A DNA stretch of 64,000 nt. Source: Pseudoduganella aquatica. Its GTDB lineage: Bacteria > Pseudomonadota > Gammaproteobacteria > Burkholderiales > Burkholderiaceae_D. A program made the position numbers and the translations under genes. Location of the stretch: assembly GCF_009857595.1 (NCBI RefSeq), contig NZ_WWCU01000007.1, positions 1 through 64,000 of the forward strand. Reading direction: 5' to 3'. The notes below the pieces were generated by a model that saw only the letters and a list, made by a program, of their open reading frames with translations, had not been told where the DNA came from and ran no database searches. Position 1 is the first letter of the stretch; every line of letters begins with the position of its first letter. This document shows, in pieces, positions 1 to 9,595 of this stretch.

Positions 1-92
1 GCGAAATCTACATCACGGTCTTGGCGACCAAGGGCGGGTACGGCATCCAGTTGCTCTGCCCCGACGTTCCGTTTTCGGGGCAGATGGAATAA
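1..92 (+). CDS. 3' end of an unidentified gene (partial)
   Basis: An open frame enters from the left edge and stops with TAA at 90-92. Its visible tail, about 29 residues, ends in ...PDVPFSGQME. It has the codon bias of the neighbours and is followed directly by a REP element, as at other gene ends in this window. Too little is present to name a family. Confidence 0.5.
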   Translation, partial: EIYITVLATKGGYGIQLLCPDVPFSGQME

Positions 93-97
93 TACAA

Positions 98-126
98 GGG
101 CGGGTTAGGCGAAGCCGTAACCCGCC
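98..126. repeat. REP-like palindromic element, copy 1
   Basis: GGGCGGGTTAGG and CCGTAACCCGCC are inverted arms around a short loop. It is one of nine copies in the window, here single and in the orientation that reads GGGCGGGTTA on the plus strand. It lies between two convergent gene ends. Confidence 0.8.
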
Positions 127-134
127 ACGGCCGG

Positions 135-1895
135 CTACAACGCCGGCGGCAGGTTGGCCAGGAAGGCGTGGATCTGCGACACCACCGCCGCGCCTTCTCC
201 CACCGCCGCCGCCACCCGCTTGGTGGAGTTGGCGCGCACGTCGCCGATAGCGAACACGCCGGGCACGCTGGTTTCCAGCGCCGCCCGCGAGGGCAGGTCG
301 GCCGGGTACACCCCCTTGGAGAAGTTGGCCTTGCACTGCGCCTTGGTCACGTCGAAGCCGGTGCGGATAAAGCCCTTGGGGTCGACGTCCACGCCGCAGT
401 CGCTGAGCCAGCCCGTATTCGGGTCGGCGCCGATAAACAGGAACACGCGGCACACGTCGTAGTCGGTTTCCGAGTCGTCCCGCCCGCAGCGCACGCGCAC
501 CTGCTGCAGCCCCAGTTCGTCATCCCCCTCCAGCGCTACAATCTCGCTATGCGTGTGCAGCACGATATTCGGCGTGGCCTGGATGCGCTCGATCAGGTAG
601 CTGGACATGGTGGCCGCCAGGCTCGGCCCGCGCACCAGCATGTGCACCTTGGACGCGTGCCCGGACAGGAACACCGCCGCCTGCCCCGCCGAATTGCCGC
701 CGCCTACCAGGATGACCTCCTCGGTCTTGCACAGCTTGGCCTCGATAGGCGAGGCCCAGTAGTACACGCCGCGTCCTTCGAACTGCTTCAGGTTGGCCAG
801 CGATGGACGGCGGTAGCGCGCGCCGCAGGACAGCACCACGGTCTTGGCCTGCAGCCGCGTCAGGCTGCCGCACATTTCCACCTGCAGCGGATAGGTGTCG
901 CAGATAAGCCGCCCGGCCGGCGCCGGAATGGCGATCTCGACGCCGAACTTCTGCGACTGCACATAAGCGCGTCCGGCCAGCGCGCCGCCGGAAATGCCGG
1001 TCGGGAAGCCCAGGTAGTTTTCAATGCGCGCGCTGGCTGCCGCCTGGCCGCCGAAGGCGCGCGTTTCCAGCGCCAGCACCGACAGGCCTTCGGACGCGGC
1101 ATATACCGCCGTCGCCAGTCCGGCCGGGCCGGCGCCCACCACGATCACGTCCCACACCTTGTCGCTGCTCAGCTCGGGCAGCATGCCCAGGCAGCGGCCC
1201 AGCTCCACATTGGTGGGGTTCATTTTCACGCTGCCGTCCGGGCACACCACCAGCGGCATGTCCTCGGGCTGCGGCTGGTAGTGCTCGCACAGCGCGCGCG
1301 CCTGGGCGTCGGACTTCGGGTCCAGCACGGAATAGGGATGGCCGTTGCTCTGCAGCCAGGTCTGCAGATTGTGCAGGCGTGGATGGCCGGGCGCGCCCAC
1401 CAGCACGGGGCCGCCCGACGGCGCTTCGATCAGGCCCACGCGGCGCAGGATTAGCGCGCGCACAAGGCGCTCGCCCAGCTCGGCTTCCGCCACCACCAGC
1501 GCTCGCAGCGATTCGGACGGGATCACCAGCACTTCCACGTCGCCGACCGCGTCGCCGTTGACCAGCGAAGGGCGGTCCGACAGCTGGCCCACCTCGCCGC
1601 AGAACTGGCCCGCGCCGTGTTCGATGATCAGCGAGGTGTTGCCCAGACCGTCGTAGCGGCTGATGGCCACCCGGCCTGTCAGGATCACCAGCATGCCGAA
1701 GGTGGTGCGGCCGGCTTCGAACAGGCGTTCGCCGTTGCGGAAATGGCGCACGGTGCCGAAGCGGTGCATGCGCTTGATCTCCGCTTCGCTCAGCGTGGGG
1801 AACATCTGGTGGCGGCGCGATTCCAGCGAGCTGGGCAAAGTGCCCATGGCTACGCTGGCGTTCACTTCTGCTTCGAAAGGGGTGTCGTTGGCCAT
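135..1895 (-). CDS. Cyclic-nucleotide-binding domain fused to a thioredoxin-reductase-like FAD oxidoreductase
   Basis: This is a 586-residue soluble protein. Residues about 30-150 form a cNMP-binding (Crp-like) domain. Residues about 165-240 look like a small thioredoxin/glutaredoxin-type segment. From about 247 onward is a two-domain pyridine-nucleotide/FAD oxidoreductase of the TrxB type, with the FAD motif GAGPAG near 254, the NADPH motif GGGNSA near 398 and the C-terminal FAD motif GVFAIGD. The position that carries CxxC in E. coli TrxB (just after GRGV, near 377) reads YYWASPIE, so the classical redox-active disulfide is absent. It is therefore probably not a true thioredoxin reductase; its electron acceptor is unknown. 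The gene is monocistronic and divergent from the acetyltransferase gene. Confidence 0.85.
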   Translation of the reverse strand: MANDTPFEAEVNASVAMGTLPSSLESRRHQMFPTLSEAEIKRMHRFGTVRHFRNGERLFEAGRTTFGMLVILTGRVAISRYDGLGNTSLIIEHGAGQFCGEVGQLSDRPSLVNGDAVGDVEVLVIPSESLRALVVAEAELGERLVRALILRRVGLIEAPSGGPVLVGAPGHPRLHNLQTWLQSNGHPYSVLDPKSDAQARALCEHYQPQPEDMPLVVCPDGSVKMNPTNVELGRCLGMLPELSSDKVWDVIVVGAGPAGLATAVYAASEGLSVLALETRAFGGQAAASARIENYLGFPTGISGGALAGRAYVQSQKFGVEIAIPAPAGRLICDTYPLQVEMCGSLTRLQAKTVVLSCGARYRRPSLANLKQFEGRGVYYWASPIEAKLCKTEEVILVGGGNSAGQAAVFLSGHASKVHMLVRGPSLAATMSSYLIERIQATPNIVLHTHSEIVALEGDDELGLQQVRVRCGRDDSETDYDVCRVFLFIGADPNTGWLSDCGVDVDPKGFIRTGFDVTKAQCKANFSKGVYPADLPSRAALETSVPGVFAIGDVRANSTKRVAAAVGEGAAVVSQIHAFLANLPPAL

Positions 1896-2038
1896 GGCGG
1901 TATTCGTGAAATAAGGGGCGGGTTTTTGTTACGGACAGTCTATCGCATGCCCCGGCTTTCATGCCAACATCTTATTGGGGAGCCAGGCTGGTACAATCTT
2001 TGCAATTATTTTTTGCAATTCTCCCTGATAAGCTATTT

Positions 2039-2578
2039 ATGCCCGTCGTCCCCTCCATCCGCGCGCTCGATCCGCGCGAAACCGAGCAGTTTTTCGTCTA
2101 CCTGAACGATCACCTGAGGGACAACGGCACGCACGGCCATCCGCTGTTTCAGCCCATGCCGCGCAGCCAGTCGGTCTTCCCGGAGGAAAAAGCCGTCGCC
2201 TTTATCAAGGGCATGGGCATTGCCGTCGGCCAGCCGGGCTGGCGCCGCGCCTGGGCCGCCACCGGCCAGGACGGCATTCTCGGCCACGTCGACCTGCGCG
2301 CGCGGCCCGAGGGCGGCAGCGCCCACCGCGCCTTGCTGGGCATGGGTGTGCACCGCATGGCGCGGCGCCAGGGCCTGGGCCGGGTGCTGGTGCGGTCCGC
2401 CATGGATTGGGCGCGCCAGGCCGGCCTCGAGTGGGTGGACCTGGAAGTGCTGAGCATTAACGAACCGGCGCGCGCGCTCTACCGCGACTGCGGCTTCCGG
2501 CAGACCGGCGAAATCGCCGACATGTTCCGCATCGACGGCGAGCAGCTCGCTTACACGCTGATGAGCGTGAAGCTGTAA
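2039..2578 (+). CDS. GNAT family N-acetyltransferase
   Basis: This 179-residue protein has the acetyl-CoA-binding motif A (RRQGLGRVLV, Q/RxxGxG/A type) followed by a conserved helix and the NEPARALYRDCGF segment typical of GNAT motif B. It should transfer an acetyl group from acetyl-CoA to an amine; the substrate cannot be read from sequence. The start at MPVVPSIRALD is chosen because the family fold begins there; the frame is open 26 codons further upstream, but that stretch is AT-rich and promoter-like. The gene is followed by cysM after about 80 bp and may be co-transcribed with it. Confidence 0.85.
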   Translation: MPVVPSIRALDPRETEQFFVYLNDHLRDNGTHGHPLFQPMPRSQSVFPEEKAVAFIKGMGIAVGQPGWRRAWAATGQDGILGHVDLRARPEGGSAHRALLGMGVHRMARRQGLGRVLVRSAMDWARQAGLEWVDLEVLSINEPARALYRDCGFRQTGEIADMFRIDGEQLAYTLMSVKL

Positions 2579-2658
2579 GGTCCGGCCAACCCCGTGCCGG
2601 GCGCGCTTTCGCGTCCCGGATTAAAATGATCTTTTTTGCTGAACGAAAACAGAACTCA

Positions 2659-3561
2659 ATGGCTTACATGACTATTGCCGATACGATCGGCAACACGCCC
2701 CTGGTGCAGCTGAAACGCATCCCCGGCGCCGACGCCGACGCGCGCGGCAACATTATCCTGGGCAAGCTGGAAGGCAATAATCCGGCCGGTTCCGTCAAGG
2801 ACCGCGCCGCCATGTCCATGCTGCGCCGCGCCGAGGAGCGCGGCGACATCAAGCCGGGCGACACGCTGATCGAAGCGACCTCCGGCAACACCGGCATTGC
2901 GCTGGCGATGGCGGCCGCCATCCGCGGCTACAAGATGCTGCTGCTGATGCCGGAAAACCAGAGCGAGGAGCGCAAGCAGGCCATGGCCGCCTACGGCGCG
3001 CAGATCCTGCTCACGCCCAAGACCGGCGGCATGGAATACGCGCGCGACATGGCCGAGCAGATGCAGAAGGACGGCAAGGGCATTATCCTGGACCAGTTCG
3101 GCAACGGCGACAATCCGCGCGCCCACTACGAGGGCACCGGCCCGGAAATCTGGCGCGACACCGGCGGCCGCGTCACCCACTTCGTCAGCGCCATGGGTAC
3201 CACCGGCACCATCATGGGCGTGTCGCAGTACTTGAAGGAGCAGAGCGAGGCGGTGCGCATTATCGGCGCGCAGCCGGAGGAAGGCTCGCAGATCGCCGGC
3301 ATCCGCAAATGGCCGGAAGCCTATCTGCCGAAGATTTACGACAAGGCGCGCGTGGACCAGGTGGAATACGTGACGCAGGCGGCGGCCGAGCGCATGGCGC
3401 GCAGGCTGGCTGCCGAGGAAGGCATCTTTTGTGGAATTTCGGCGGCGGGCGCGTGCGAGATTGCATTGCGCATTTCGCAGACCGTGGAGAACGCAACCAT
3501 CGTGTTCATCGTCTGCGACCGGGGCGACCGCTACCTGTCGACCGGCGTGTTCCCGGCGTAA
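2659..3561 (+). CDS. cysM: Cysteine synthase B (O-acetylserine sulfhydrylase, CysM type)
   Basis: A 300-residue fold-type II PLP enzyme that makes cysteine, or S-sulfocysteine from thiosulfate, from O-acetylserine in the cytoplasm. The PLP lysine lies in NNPAGSVKDRAA (Lys47). The phosphate-binding loop is GTTGT, and the asparagine loop TSGNTGIA binds the substrate carboxylate. GISAAGA near the C-terminus replaces the CysK-type GISSGA, which with the short length favours CysM. The start at MAYMTIADTIGNTPL matches family N-termini; an upstream ATG at 2626 would add eleven unrelated residues. Confidence 0.92.
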   Translation: MAYMTIADTIGNTPLVQLKRIPGADADARGNIILGKLEGNNPAGSVKDRAAMSMLRRAEERGDIKPGDTLIEATSGNTGIALAMAAAIRGYKMLLLMPENQSEERKQAMAAYGAQILLTPKTGGMEYARDMAEQMQKDGKGIILDQFGNGDNPRAHYEGTGPEIWRDTGGRVTHFVSAMGTTGTIMGVSQYLKEQSEAVRIIGAQPEEGSQIAGIRKWPEAYLPKIYDKARVDQVEYVTQAAAERMARRLAAEEGIFCGISAAGACEIALRISQTVENATIVFIVCDRGDRYLSTGVFPA

Positions 3562-3618
3562 GGGCAAAGGACTTTATCCCTCCGCCCGCGCGGGGGAGGG
3601 ATCGCAAACCGGGGCGGC

Positions 3619-3954
3619 TTAGCCCTGGTTCGGCGTTTCGCCTTCTTTAGGCTTGAACTGCTTGTCGCTGATGCGGAACTTGTTGCGGCGGTCGCCCATC
3701 AGGTAGCGCAGGTCACGAATGCTCAGATCGCTTACTTCATGCATGCGGATCAGCAGCGAAGCACCCACCGGCAGGCGGTGGTGGCGGATTTTGCTGATCA
3801 CCGGTGGCGCCACTTCCAATGCGCGCGACAGGGCGGCATCGTTTTTCAGGCGCAGGTTTTCGATCAGCGTGTCGAGCAGCCGGTTCGGATTGTATTGCAG
3901 CAGATCATCGCCTTCCGAATCGCTGTTCATATCGATACCCACTTGGTTAGTCAT
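3619..3954 (-). CDS. Small helix-turn-helix protein (lambda-repressor-like)
   Basis: This is a 111-residue protein. Residues about 20-85 resemble a Cro/CI-type HTH: LDTLIENLRLKNDAALSRAL, then APPVISKIRHHRLPVGASLL, which has the spacing of helices 2 and 3. The tail RRNKFRISDKQFKPKEGE is basic and charged. The start at MTNQVGIDMNSD has an AGAAGGA Shine-Dalgarno 11 nt upstream. It is probably a DNA-binding regulator, but no target is evident. The gene stands alone, convergent with cysM and with a 400-bp AT-rich region behind its start. No toxin-like partner is adjacent. Confidence 0.7.
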   Translation of the reverse strand: MTNQVGIDMNSDSEGDDLLQYNPNRLLDTLIENLRLKNDAALSRALEVAPPVISKIRHHRLPVGASLLIRMHEVSDLSIRDLRYLMGDRRNKFRISDKQFKPKEGETPNQG

Positions 3955-4367
3955 GATTCGTCTGTTCCTTCTGTAAAGTTTGTCCTGCAAAGTGAAACAC
4001 TCGGAGCCTAGCCATGTTCATCCTTACTCGGGAACGAATTCACCACACGGACGGAATTCCGAAATAACAAGTTTCATAATATATACACAATTGTACAACA
4101 TCACGCAATGTAATACTTACGAGCAATAAAAAATAACTGTTGCACGTAGATATCGTTGTCCGTCCGCAACAATGTGTGAGAATTGCCGCCAGCTGCGTGT
4201 GCTACCATGCCTCTGCAGATCCCGCACCATTCTTTGTCTTTTGCACAAAGTTGAGTATAGGGCAAAATCGCTCAGCATTGCCGCACGATATGATTCCTGT
4301 CGTGTTTCCAACTATCAATTATACAATAGCTGCCACGAGGCAAGATTTCAAGTGGCTTTACGCTTCC
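3955..4367. other. AT-rich intergenic region without a supported gene
   Basis: About 400 bp between the HTH gene and mltB are clearly richer in A+T than the flanks. Only short frames with atypical composition occur. It presumably carries the promoter of the HTH gene. I see no tRNA, riboswitch or convincing repeat. Confidence 0.6.
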
Positions 4368-5504
4368 TTACAAGTCGCGGCGCGATAATTTGATGGCGCG
4401 TCCCAGCTCCAGCACCGACATGGCGTAGAAGTAGCTGCGATTGTATTGCGTAATCGAGAAGAAATTATTGCTGCCCAGCCAGAACTCAGTCGGCTCGGAG
4501 CCGTTCTGCAAATCCACCAGACCGAAATTCATTCCTTCCGGCAAGGTGGAAGTGGTGACGACGCCGGCGGACATCAAGTCCTGCGGGCGGAATTTTGCTT
4601 CCAGGCCCTGGTTGATAAAGCGTTCCCACTGGCGGCTGGGCGAGACGGTGGCGGCATACACCAGCGGACCCGGGTCGTCGCGGCGCCAGCCGTGCGCCAC
4701 CAGGAAGGCGGCCACGCTGCCGATGGCGTCGGTGGGCGAGTTGCGCAGGTCCACCCGGCCGTTGCCGTCGAAATCCACTGCGTATTTCATAATGTTGCTT
4801 GGCATAAACTGCGGCAGGCCCACAGCGCCGGCGTAGGAACCCAGCAGCGAGAAGGGATCAATGCCGGCCTGGCGCGCGTACAGCAGCGTGCTTTCCAGTT
4901 CTCCCTTGAAGAAGGCCATGCGCGCCTCGCGCGCGGGCGCCAGCGGGTAGGCGAAGGCCAGCGTGGTGAGCGCGTCCATGACGCGGAAGCGGCCGGTGTT
5001 GCTGCCATACACGGTTTCCACACCGATGATGCCGACGATGATTTCCGCCGGCACGCCGTACAGCGCCTCGGCGCGCGCCAGCGCCTCGCGGTTCTCGTTC
5101 CAGAATTTCACGCCGCCGTTGATGCGCACCGGCTCGATGAACAGCTTGCTGTAGGCCTGCCAGTTCTTCGGCTTGCCGGGAGGGGCCGGCTTCATCAGCT
5201 GCACGGCCGAGTCCACGTAGCGCACCTGCATCATGGTCGCTTCCAGTTCCTTGCGGTCAAAGCCGTGCTTGGCGGCCATTTCGTCGAGGAACTGGCCCAC
5301 TTCCTTCCACTGGCCGAAATTGACGAATTCGCCTTCGTAGTCGGTTTTCTTGGCCGGGACGGCCTTGGCGGGCTTGGCTTTCTTGGCCTTCGCTTTGCTG
5401 TGCGCGGCGGGCGTGGCGGCGGCGGCTGGCGCCGGCGCGGTACCGGCCAGTGCCAATGCCAGCAGGGCGGAGGAGAGCGTGTTGGTGTGCAAAGACAGTT
5501 TCAT
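4368..5504 (-). CDS. mltB: Lytic murein transglycosylase B
   Basis: This 378-residue periplasmic enzyme cleaves the glycan strands of peptidoglycan with formation of 1,6-anhydromuramic acid. The N-terminus is a signal peptide (SSALLALALAGTAPA) followed by a Lys/Ala-rich linker. The SLT domain has the MltB hallmark GIIGVETVYGSNTGR with catalytic Glu163, and later QFMPSN and FDGNGR. There is no lipobox, so it is likely soluble in the periplasm. Its ATG overlaps the stop of the upstream transglutaminase gene as ATGA, so it is the last gene of the moxR-DUF58-tgpA operon. Confidence 0.9.
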   Translation of the reverse strand: MKLSLHTNTLSSALLALALAGTAPAPAAAATPAAHSKAKAKKAKPAKAVPAKKTDYEGEFVNFGQWKEVGQFLDEMAAKHGFDRKELEATMMQVRYVDSAVQLMKPAPPGKPKNWQAYSKLFIEPVRINGGVKFWNENREALARAEALYGVPAEIIVGIIGVETVYGSNTGRFRVMDALTTLAFAYPLAPAREARMAFFKGELESTLLYARQAGIDPFSLLGSYAGAVGLPQFMPSNIMKYAVDFDGNGRVDLRNSPTDAIGSVAAFLVAHGWRRDDPGPLVYAATVSPSRQWERFINQGLEAKFRPQDLMSAGVVTTSTLPEGMNFGLVDLQNGSEPTEFWLGSNNFFSITQYNRSYFYAMSVLELGRAIKLSRRDL

Positions 5505-7543
5505 TGAATTCGTTTCAGCAAAATGGCCAGCCTTTTGGCGGGCGCCGTTATCTCATCAGCAGGCGCTGCATACTTGAGCGCGCCATACAATTCCAGAAAG
5601 GCCAGCATGGCCTCTTTCTTATCTTCCTGCCCCGCCATCGCCTGCAGGCGGCGGGCGTAGCTGTGCGGTCCTTCGTGCGGCGCGCGCGCCATGCCGCGCC
5701 GGGCCATTATGCGGCAGAACGCCGCGTACACCGCGTCCACCGGATCCGGCGGGACCAGGGCGCGCCGTTTGCGCAGCTGCAGCATCGCCAGCGCCAGCAG
5801 GGCGGACGCCGCCAGCGCCGCGCCGCTGCGCCAGTTGCCGAAGGCGCCGGATAGTTCCGCAAGGAAACTGCTCTGCCTATCTGGATTGTAATCCAGGACC
5901 CATTGATTCCACGCATTATTCACCGCCAGTGCGCGGAATCTGAGTTTCGCCAGCCACGAATTGCTGTCATTGGCGAAATTCATCAGGCCGTCCAGGCCGG
6001 TCAGGCCGAACGGCGCTTGCTGCGGCAGCGCGCGGCCCAGGCCCTGGTTGATGCGCTCGGGCGCGACGGCGGAGGTGGGATCGACCCGCAGCCAGCCTTG
6101 GCCCTCGGCCCAGATTTCGGCCCAGGCGTGGGCGTCGGACTGGCGCACGGTGAGGTAGCCGTCCACGGGGTTCAGTTCGCCGCCCTGGTAGCCGGTGACC
6201 ACGCGCGCCGGCACGCCCATGGCGCGCATCAGCACCACGAAGGCGCCGGCGTAGTGCTCGCAGAAGCCGGCCTTGCTGCCGAACAGGAAGTCGTCCACCG
6301 CGTTGCGGCCCAGCAGCGGCGGCTCCAGCGTGTAGCTGAACTGCTGGGTGCGGAACATGCGCAGCACGGCCTGGGCCGAGTCCGCGGGGCCGCCGGGCTG
6401 GCGCAGCGTGGCCGCCAGCGCCAGGGTGCGCGGGTTGTAGCCGACCGGCAGCCGCAGCGCGCGGGCCAGCTGCGCGCCGTCCAGGCTGGGCTGCAGGCGG
6501 TAGGACAGGTAGGCGCTGGCCTGGTAGCGCAGCCGCTGGTGCACGGGCTCGCGGCTGATGAACTCGAACTCGTCGCTCAGGCCGGCGCCCAGGCCGGGCA
6601 TGGGCAGGTTGGGATTGGTCAGCTCCAGCGCGAACAGCCAGCGCTTGCCGGTGGGCTCCATGGTCACTTCATGGCGCAGCGGCTCGCCCAGCACGGAGGC
6701 GCGCGAGTTGCTTTCGCCGGCGCGGTAGCGGGGGCGTTCGGTGCGGGTCCAGGTGCTGCCGTCGTAGTTGCTCAGCACAATGCCGCGCCAGTAGAGCTGG
6801 TTCTGCGGCGGCAGCGGGCCGAAGAAGCGCACCCGGTAAGCCACCTCGTCCGACAGCGCCAGGCCGGTCATGCTGCCGGGCGACATGGTGTCCGAAATGC
6901 CGCTGCGGGCGCTGCGGGCGTCGCCGGGCAGGCCCCACAGCGGGCCCTGGATGCGCGGGAAGGCGAAGAACAGCACCAGGGCCAGCGGCGCGGCGGCCAG
7001 GAAGATTTTGCCCGCCACCAGCAGGCGCTGGCGCAGCGGCGGCACGGCGCCGGTGTACTGGAAGGTCATCAGCGTGGCCAGCAGCACGATGATGGTGGCC
7101 ACCATGCACAGGCCGGTGAAGATGGACTGGGAGTAGAAGAAATTGGTCAGCAGCAGGAAGAAGCTGAGGAAGATGACCACGAACAGGTCGCGCCTGGCGT
7201 GCATTTCCAGCAGCTTGAAGGCCAGCAGCAGGGCCAGCATGGCCACGCCCGCGTCGCGGCCCAGCAGGGTGCGGAAGGACAGGTAGACGCCGCCCATGGC
7301 CAGCAGCGACACCGGCAGCAGCAGCCACAGCGGCGGCATGCGGCGCCCCCGCAGCGTGATGGCGCCGCGCCACAGCAGCACGCAGCAGATGACGGCGCTG
7401 GTCCACGGGGGCAGATGGCCGAAGTGCGGCGCCAGCACCAGCAGGGCTGCGGCCAGCAGCAGCAGCGTGTCGGCCTTGTCGCGCGTGAGCCGCTGCGCCC
7501 ATCGTGCCAGCGGCCCGGCCGATGCTGCGCCACGCGCGCTCAC
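5501..7543 (-). CDS. TgpA-type membrane transglutaminase-like protein (DUF3488)
   Basis: This 680-residue inner-membrane protein has about six N-terminal membrane segments, a large periplasmic transglutaminase-like domain and a further membrane segment near residue 555. The Cys-His-Asp triad is visible as GFCEHYAGAF, DAHAWAEIW and RVDPT. The TgpA family of Pseudomonas is essential and is thought to act on the cell envelope. The start codon is GTG and overlaps the stop of the DUF58 gene as GTGA, which indicates translational coupling. The downstream gene is mltB, again with a 4-bp overlap. Confidence 0.88.
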   Translation of the reverse strand: MSARGAASAGPLARWAQRLTRDKADTLLLLAAALLVLAPHFGHLPPWTSAVICCVLLWRGAITLRGRRMPPLWLLLPVSLLAMGGVYLSFRTLLGRDAGVAMLALLLAFKLLEMHARRDLFVVIFLSFFLLLTNFFYSQSIFTGLCMVATIIVLLATLMTFQYTGAVPPLRQRLLVAGKIFLAAAPLALVLFFAFPRIQGPLWGLPGDARSARSGISDTMSPGSMTGLALSDEVAYRVRFFGPLPPQNQLYWRGIVLSNYDGSTWTRTERPRYRAGESNSRASVLGEPLRHEVTMEPTGKRWLFALELTNPNLPMPGLGAGLSDEFEFISREPVHQRLRYQASAYLSYRLQPSLDGAQLARALRLPVGYNPRTLALAATLRQPGGPADSAQAVLRMFRTQQFSYTLEPPLLGRNAVDDFLFGSKAGFCEHYAGAFVVLMRAMGVPARVVTGYQGGELNPVDGYLTVRQSDAHAWAEIWAEGQGWLRVDPTSAVAPERINQGLGRALPQQAPFGLTGLDGLMNFANDSNSWLAKLRFRALAVNNAWNQWVLDYNPDRQSSFLAELSGAFGNWRSGAALAASALLALAMLQLRKRRALVPPDPVDAVYAAFCRIMARRGMARAPHEGPHSYARRLQAMAGQEDKKEAMLAFLELYGALKYAAPADEITAPAKRLAILLKRIQ

Positions 7544-8571
7544 GCGTAGGCCTCCTGTCCATACAGGGCCAGCGCGCGCAGGCAGGCGCTCCGGTGAGCG
7601 TCGCCCAAGGCGGGCGGCAGGTCGTGGTGGCCCAGGCGGAAGCCGTAGGGCAGGGCGCGCTGCTCGGCCTCCAGCACCCAGCGCGCCATGCGCGACAGCC
7701 GCAGCTCCAGGTCCAGGGTGTAAGGCAGAAGCGCGAAGTCGAGCACCATCTCGGCCACCGCGCCGCCCTCGAAATGCTTGGTGCTGAGCTGTCCGCCCAG
7801 CGCCGGGTCGTGCCGCGCGATCTGGCGCCAGGCCAGGTGGCGCATGGGGTCGCCCGGCTGGTAGCTGCGGATGCCGGCGAAATTATCCAGCCCCACCTGG
7901 CCGTGCCCGTCCTCGCTGGCCGCGCCGCTCACCGGCAGCGGCGGCGCGTTGTTTTCCGGAGCGGGATAGACCAGCACGCGCAGGTCCGGCTCCCAGTAAG
8001 CCCAGGCGCGGAACAGGCCGAGCGGAAAACGCGTCACCAGGCGCACGCGCGGCGCCGCCAGCCAGCCGCGCCCCTCGGTGGCTGCCGCCAGCACCAGCGC
8101 CGCGCTGCCGCCGGCCGGCACGTCGAGCGCCTGGCGCGGCTCGCCGTCGTGCTGGAAGCCCAGCCACACGCCGTAGCGGCTGCGCGCCGTGCCGTTGTGG
8201 ACTTGCAGTTCGAACTGCGCCTCCTGCCCGGAGAACACCGGCTGCGCCCGCCCCGGCGCCAGGCGCAGCATGGCCAGGTTGCGGGCCGTCATGACCATGT
8301 CGGCCACGGCGCAGGCGCCGGTGAAGAAGGTCAGCGCAAAGCCCAGGCCCAGCGTGTAATTGATGGAGCCGATCAGCATGATCAGCAGCAGTCCCGTGAA
8401 CGCCATGCCGGGCCGCGTGGGGACGATGAAGACGCGCCGCATCACCAGCAGCACCTCGCCCGGTTCCGGGCCGCGCAGCTGGAACAGCCAGCTGTTCAGC
8501 CAGGCCCGCAGCCGGCCGGGGGGCGGAGGGGATAGTGGCCGGGGTGCGCCGGCGTCCTGCATGGTTTGCAT
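7540..8571 (-). CDS. DUF58 domain protein
   Basis: This 343-residue protein has two N-terminal membrane segments (about residues 45-85, starting TGLLLIMLIGSINYTLG). The C-terminal half contains the DUF58 signature region FAGIRSYQPGDPMRHLAWRQIA, which resembles a degenerate von Willebrand factor A fold. DUF58 proteins are regularly encoded beside MoxR ATPases and TgpA-like transglutaminases, exactly as here. The start may be at 8571 or at the internal Met three codons later. The gap to moxR is only 9 bp. Confidence 0.85.
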   Translation of the reverse strand: MQTMQDAGAPRPLSPPPPGRLRAWLNSWLFQLRGPEPGEVLLVMRRVFIVPTRPGMAFTGLLLIMLIGSINYTLGLGFALTFFTGACAVADMVMTARNLAMLRLAPGRAQPVFSGQEAQFELQVHNGTARSRYGVWLGFQHDGEPRQALDVPAGGSAALVLAAATEGRGWLAAPRVRLVTRFPLGLFRAWAYWEPDLRVLVYPAPENNAPPLPVSGAASEDGHGQVGLDNFAGIRSYQPGDPMRHLAWRQIARHDPALGGQLSTKHFEGGAVAEMVLDFALLPYTLDLELRLSRMARWVLEAEQRALPYGFRLGHHDLPPALGDAHRSACLRALALYGQEAYA

Positions 8572-8580
8572 GGCGCGGGC

Positions 8581-9501
<921 letters not shown>

Positions 9502-9595
9502 GGTTCCTGTTATTATCCCGTGGTAGATTACAACCTGATTCTATGCGAGAACCCGCATGGGAACCACCCCGATCGCTGCGGTAGAGACACGAGAC

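Noticed and set aside
4117..4311. A 64-codon minus-strand frame in the AT-rich gap
   Set aside because: No Shine-Dalgarno, no recognisable feature and atypical codon use.
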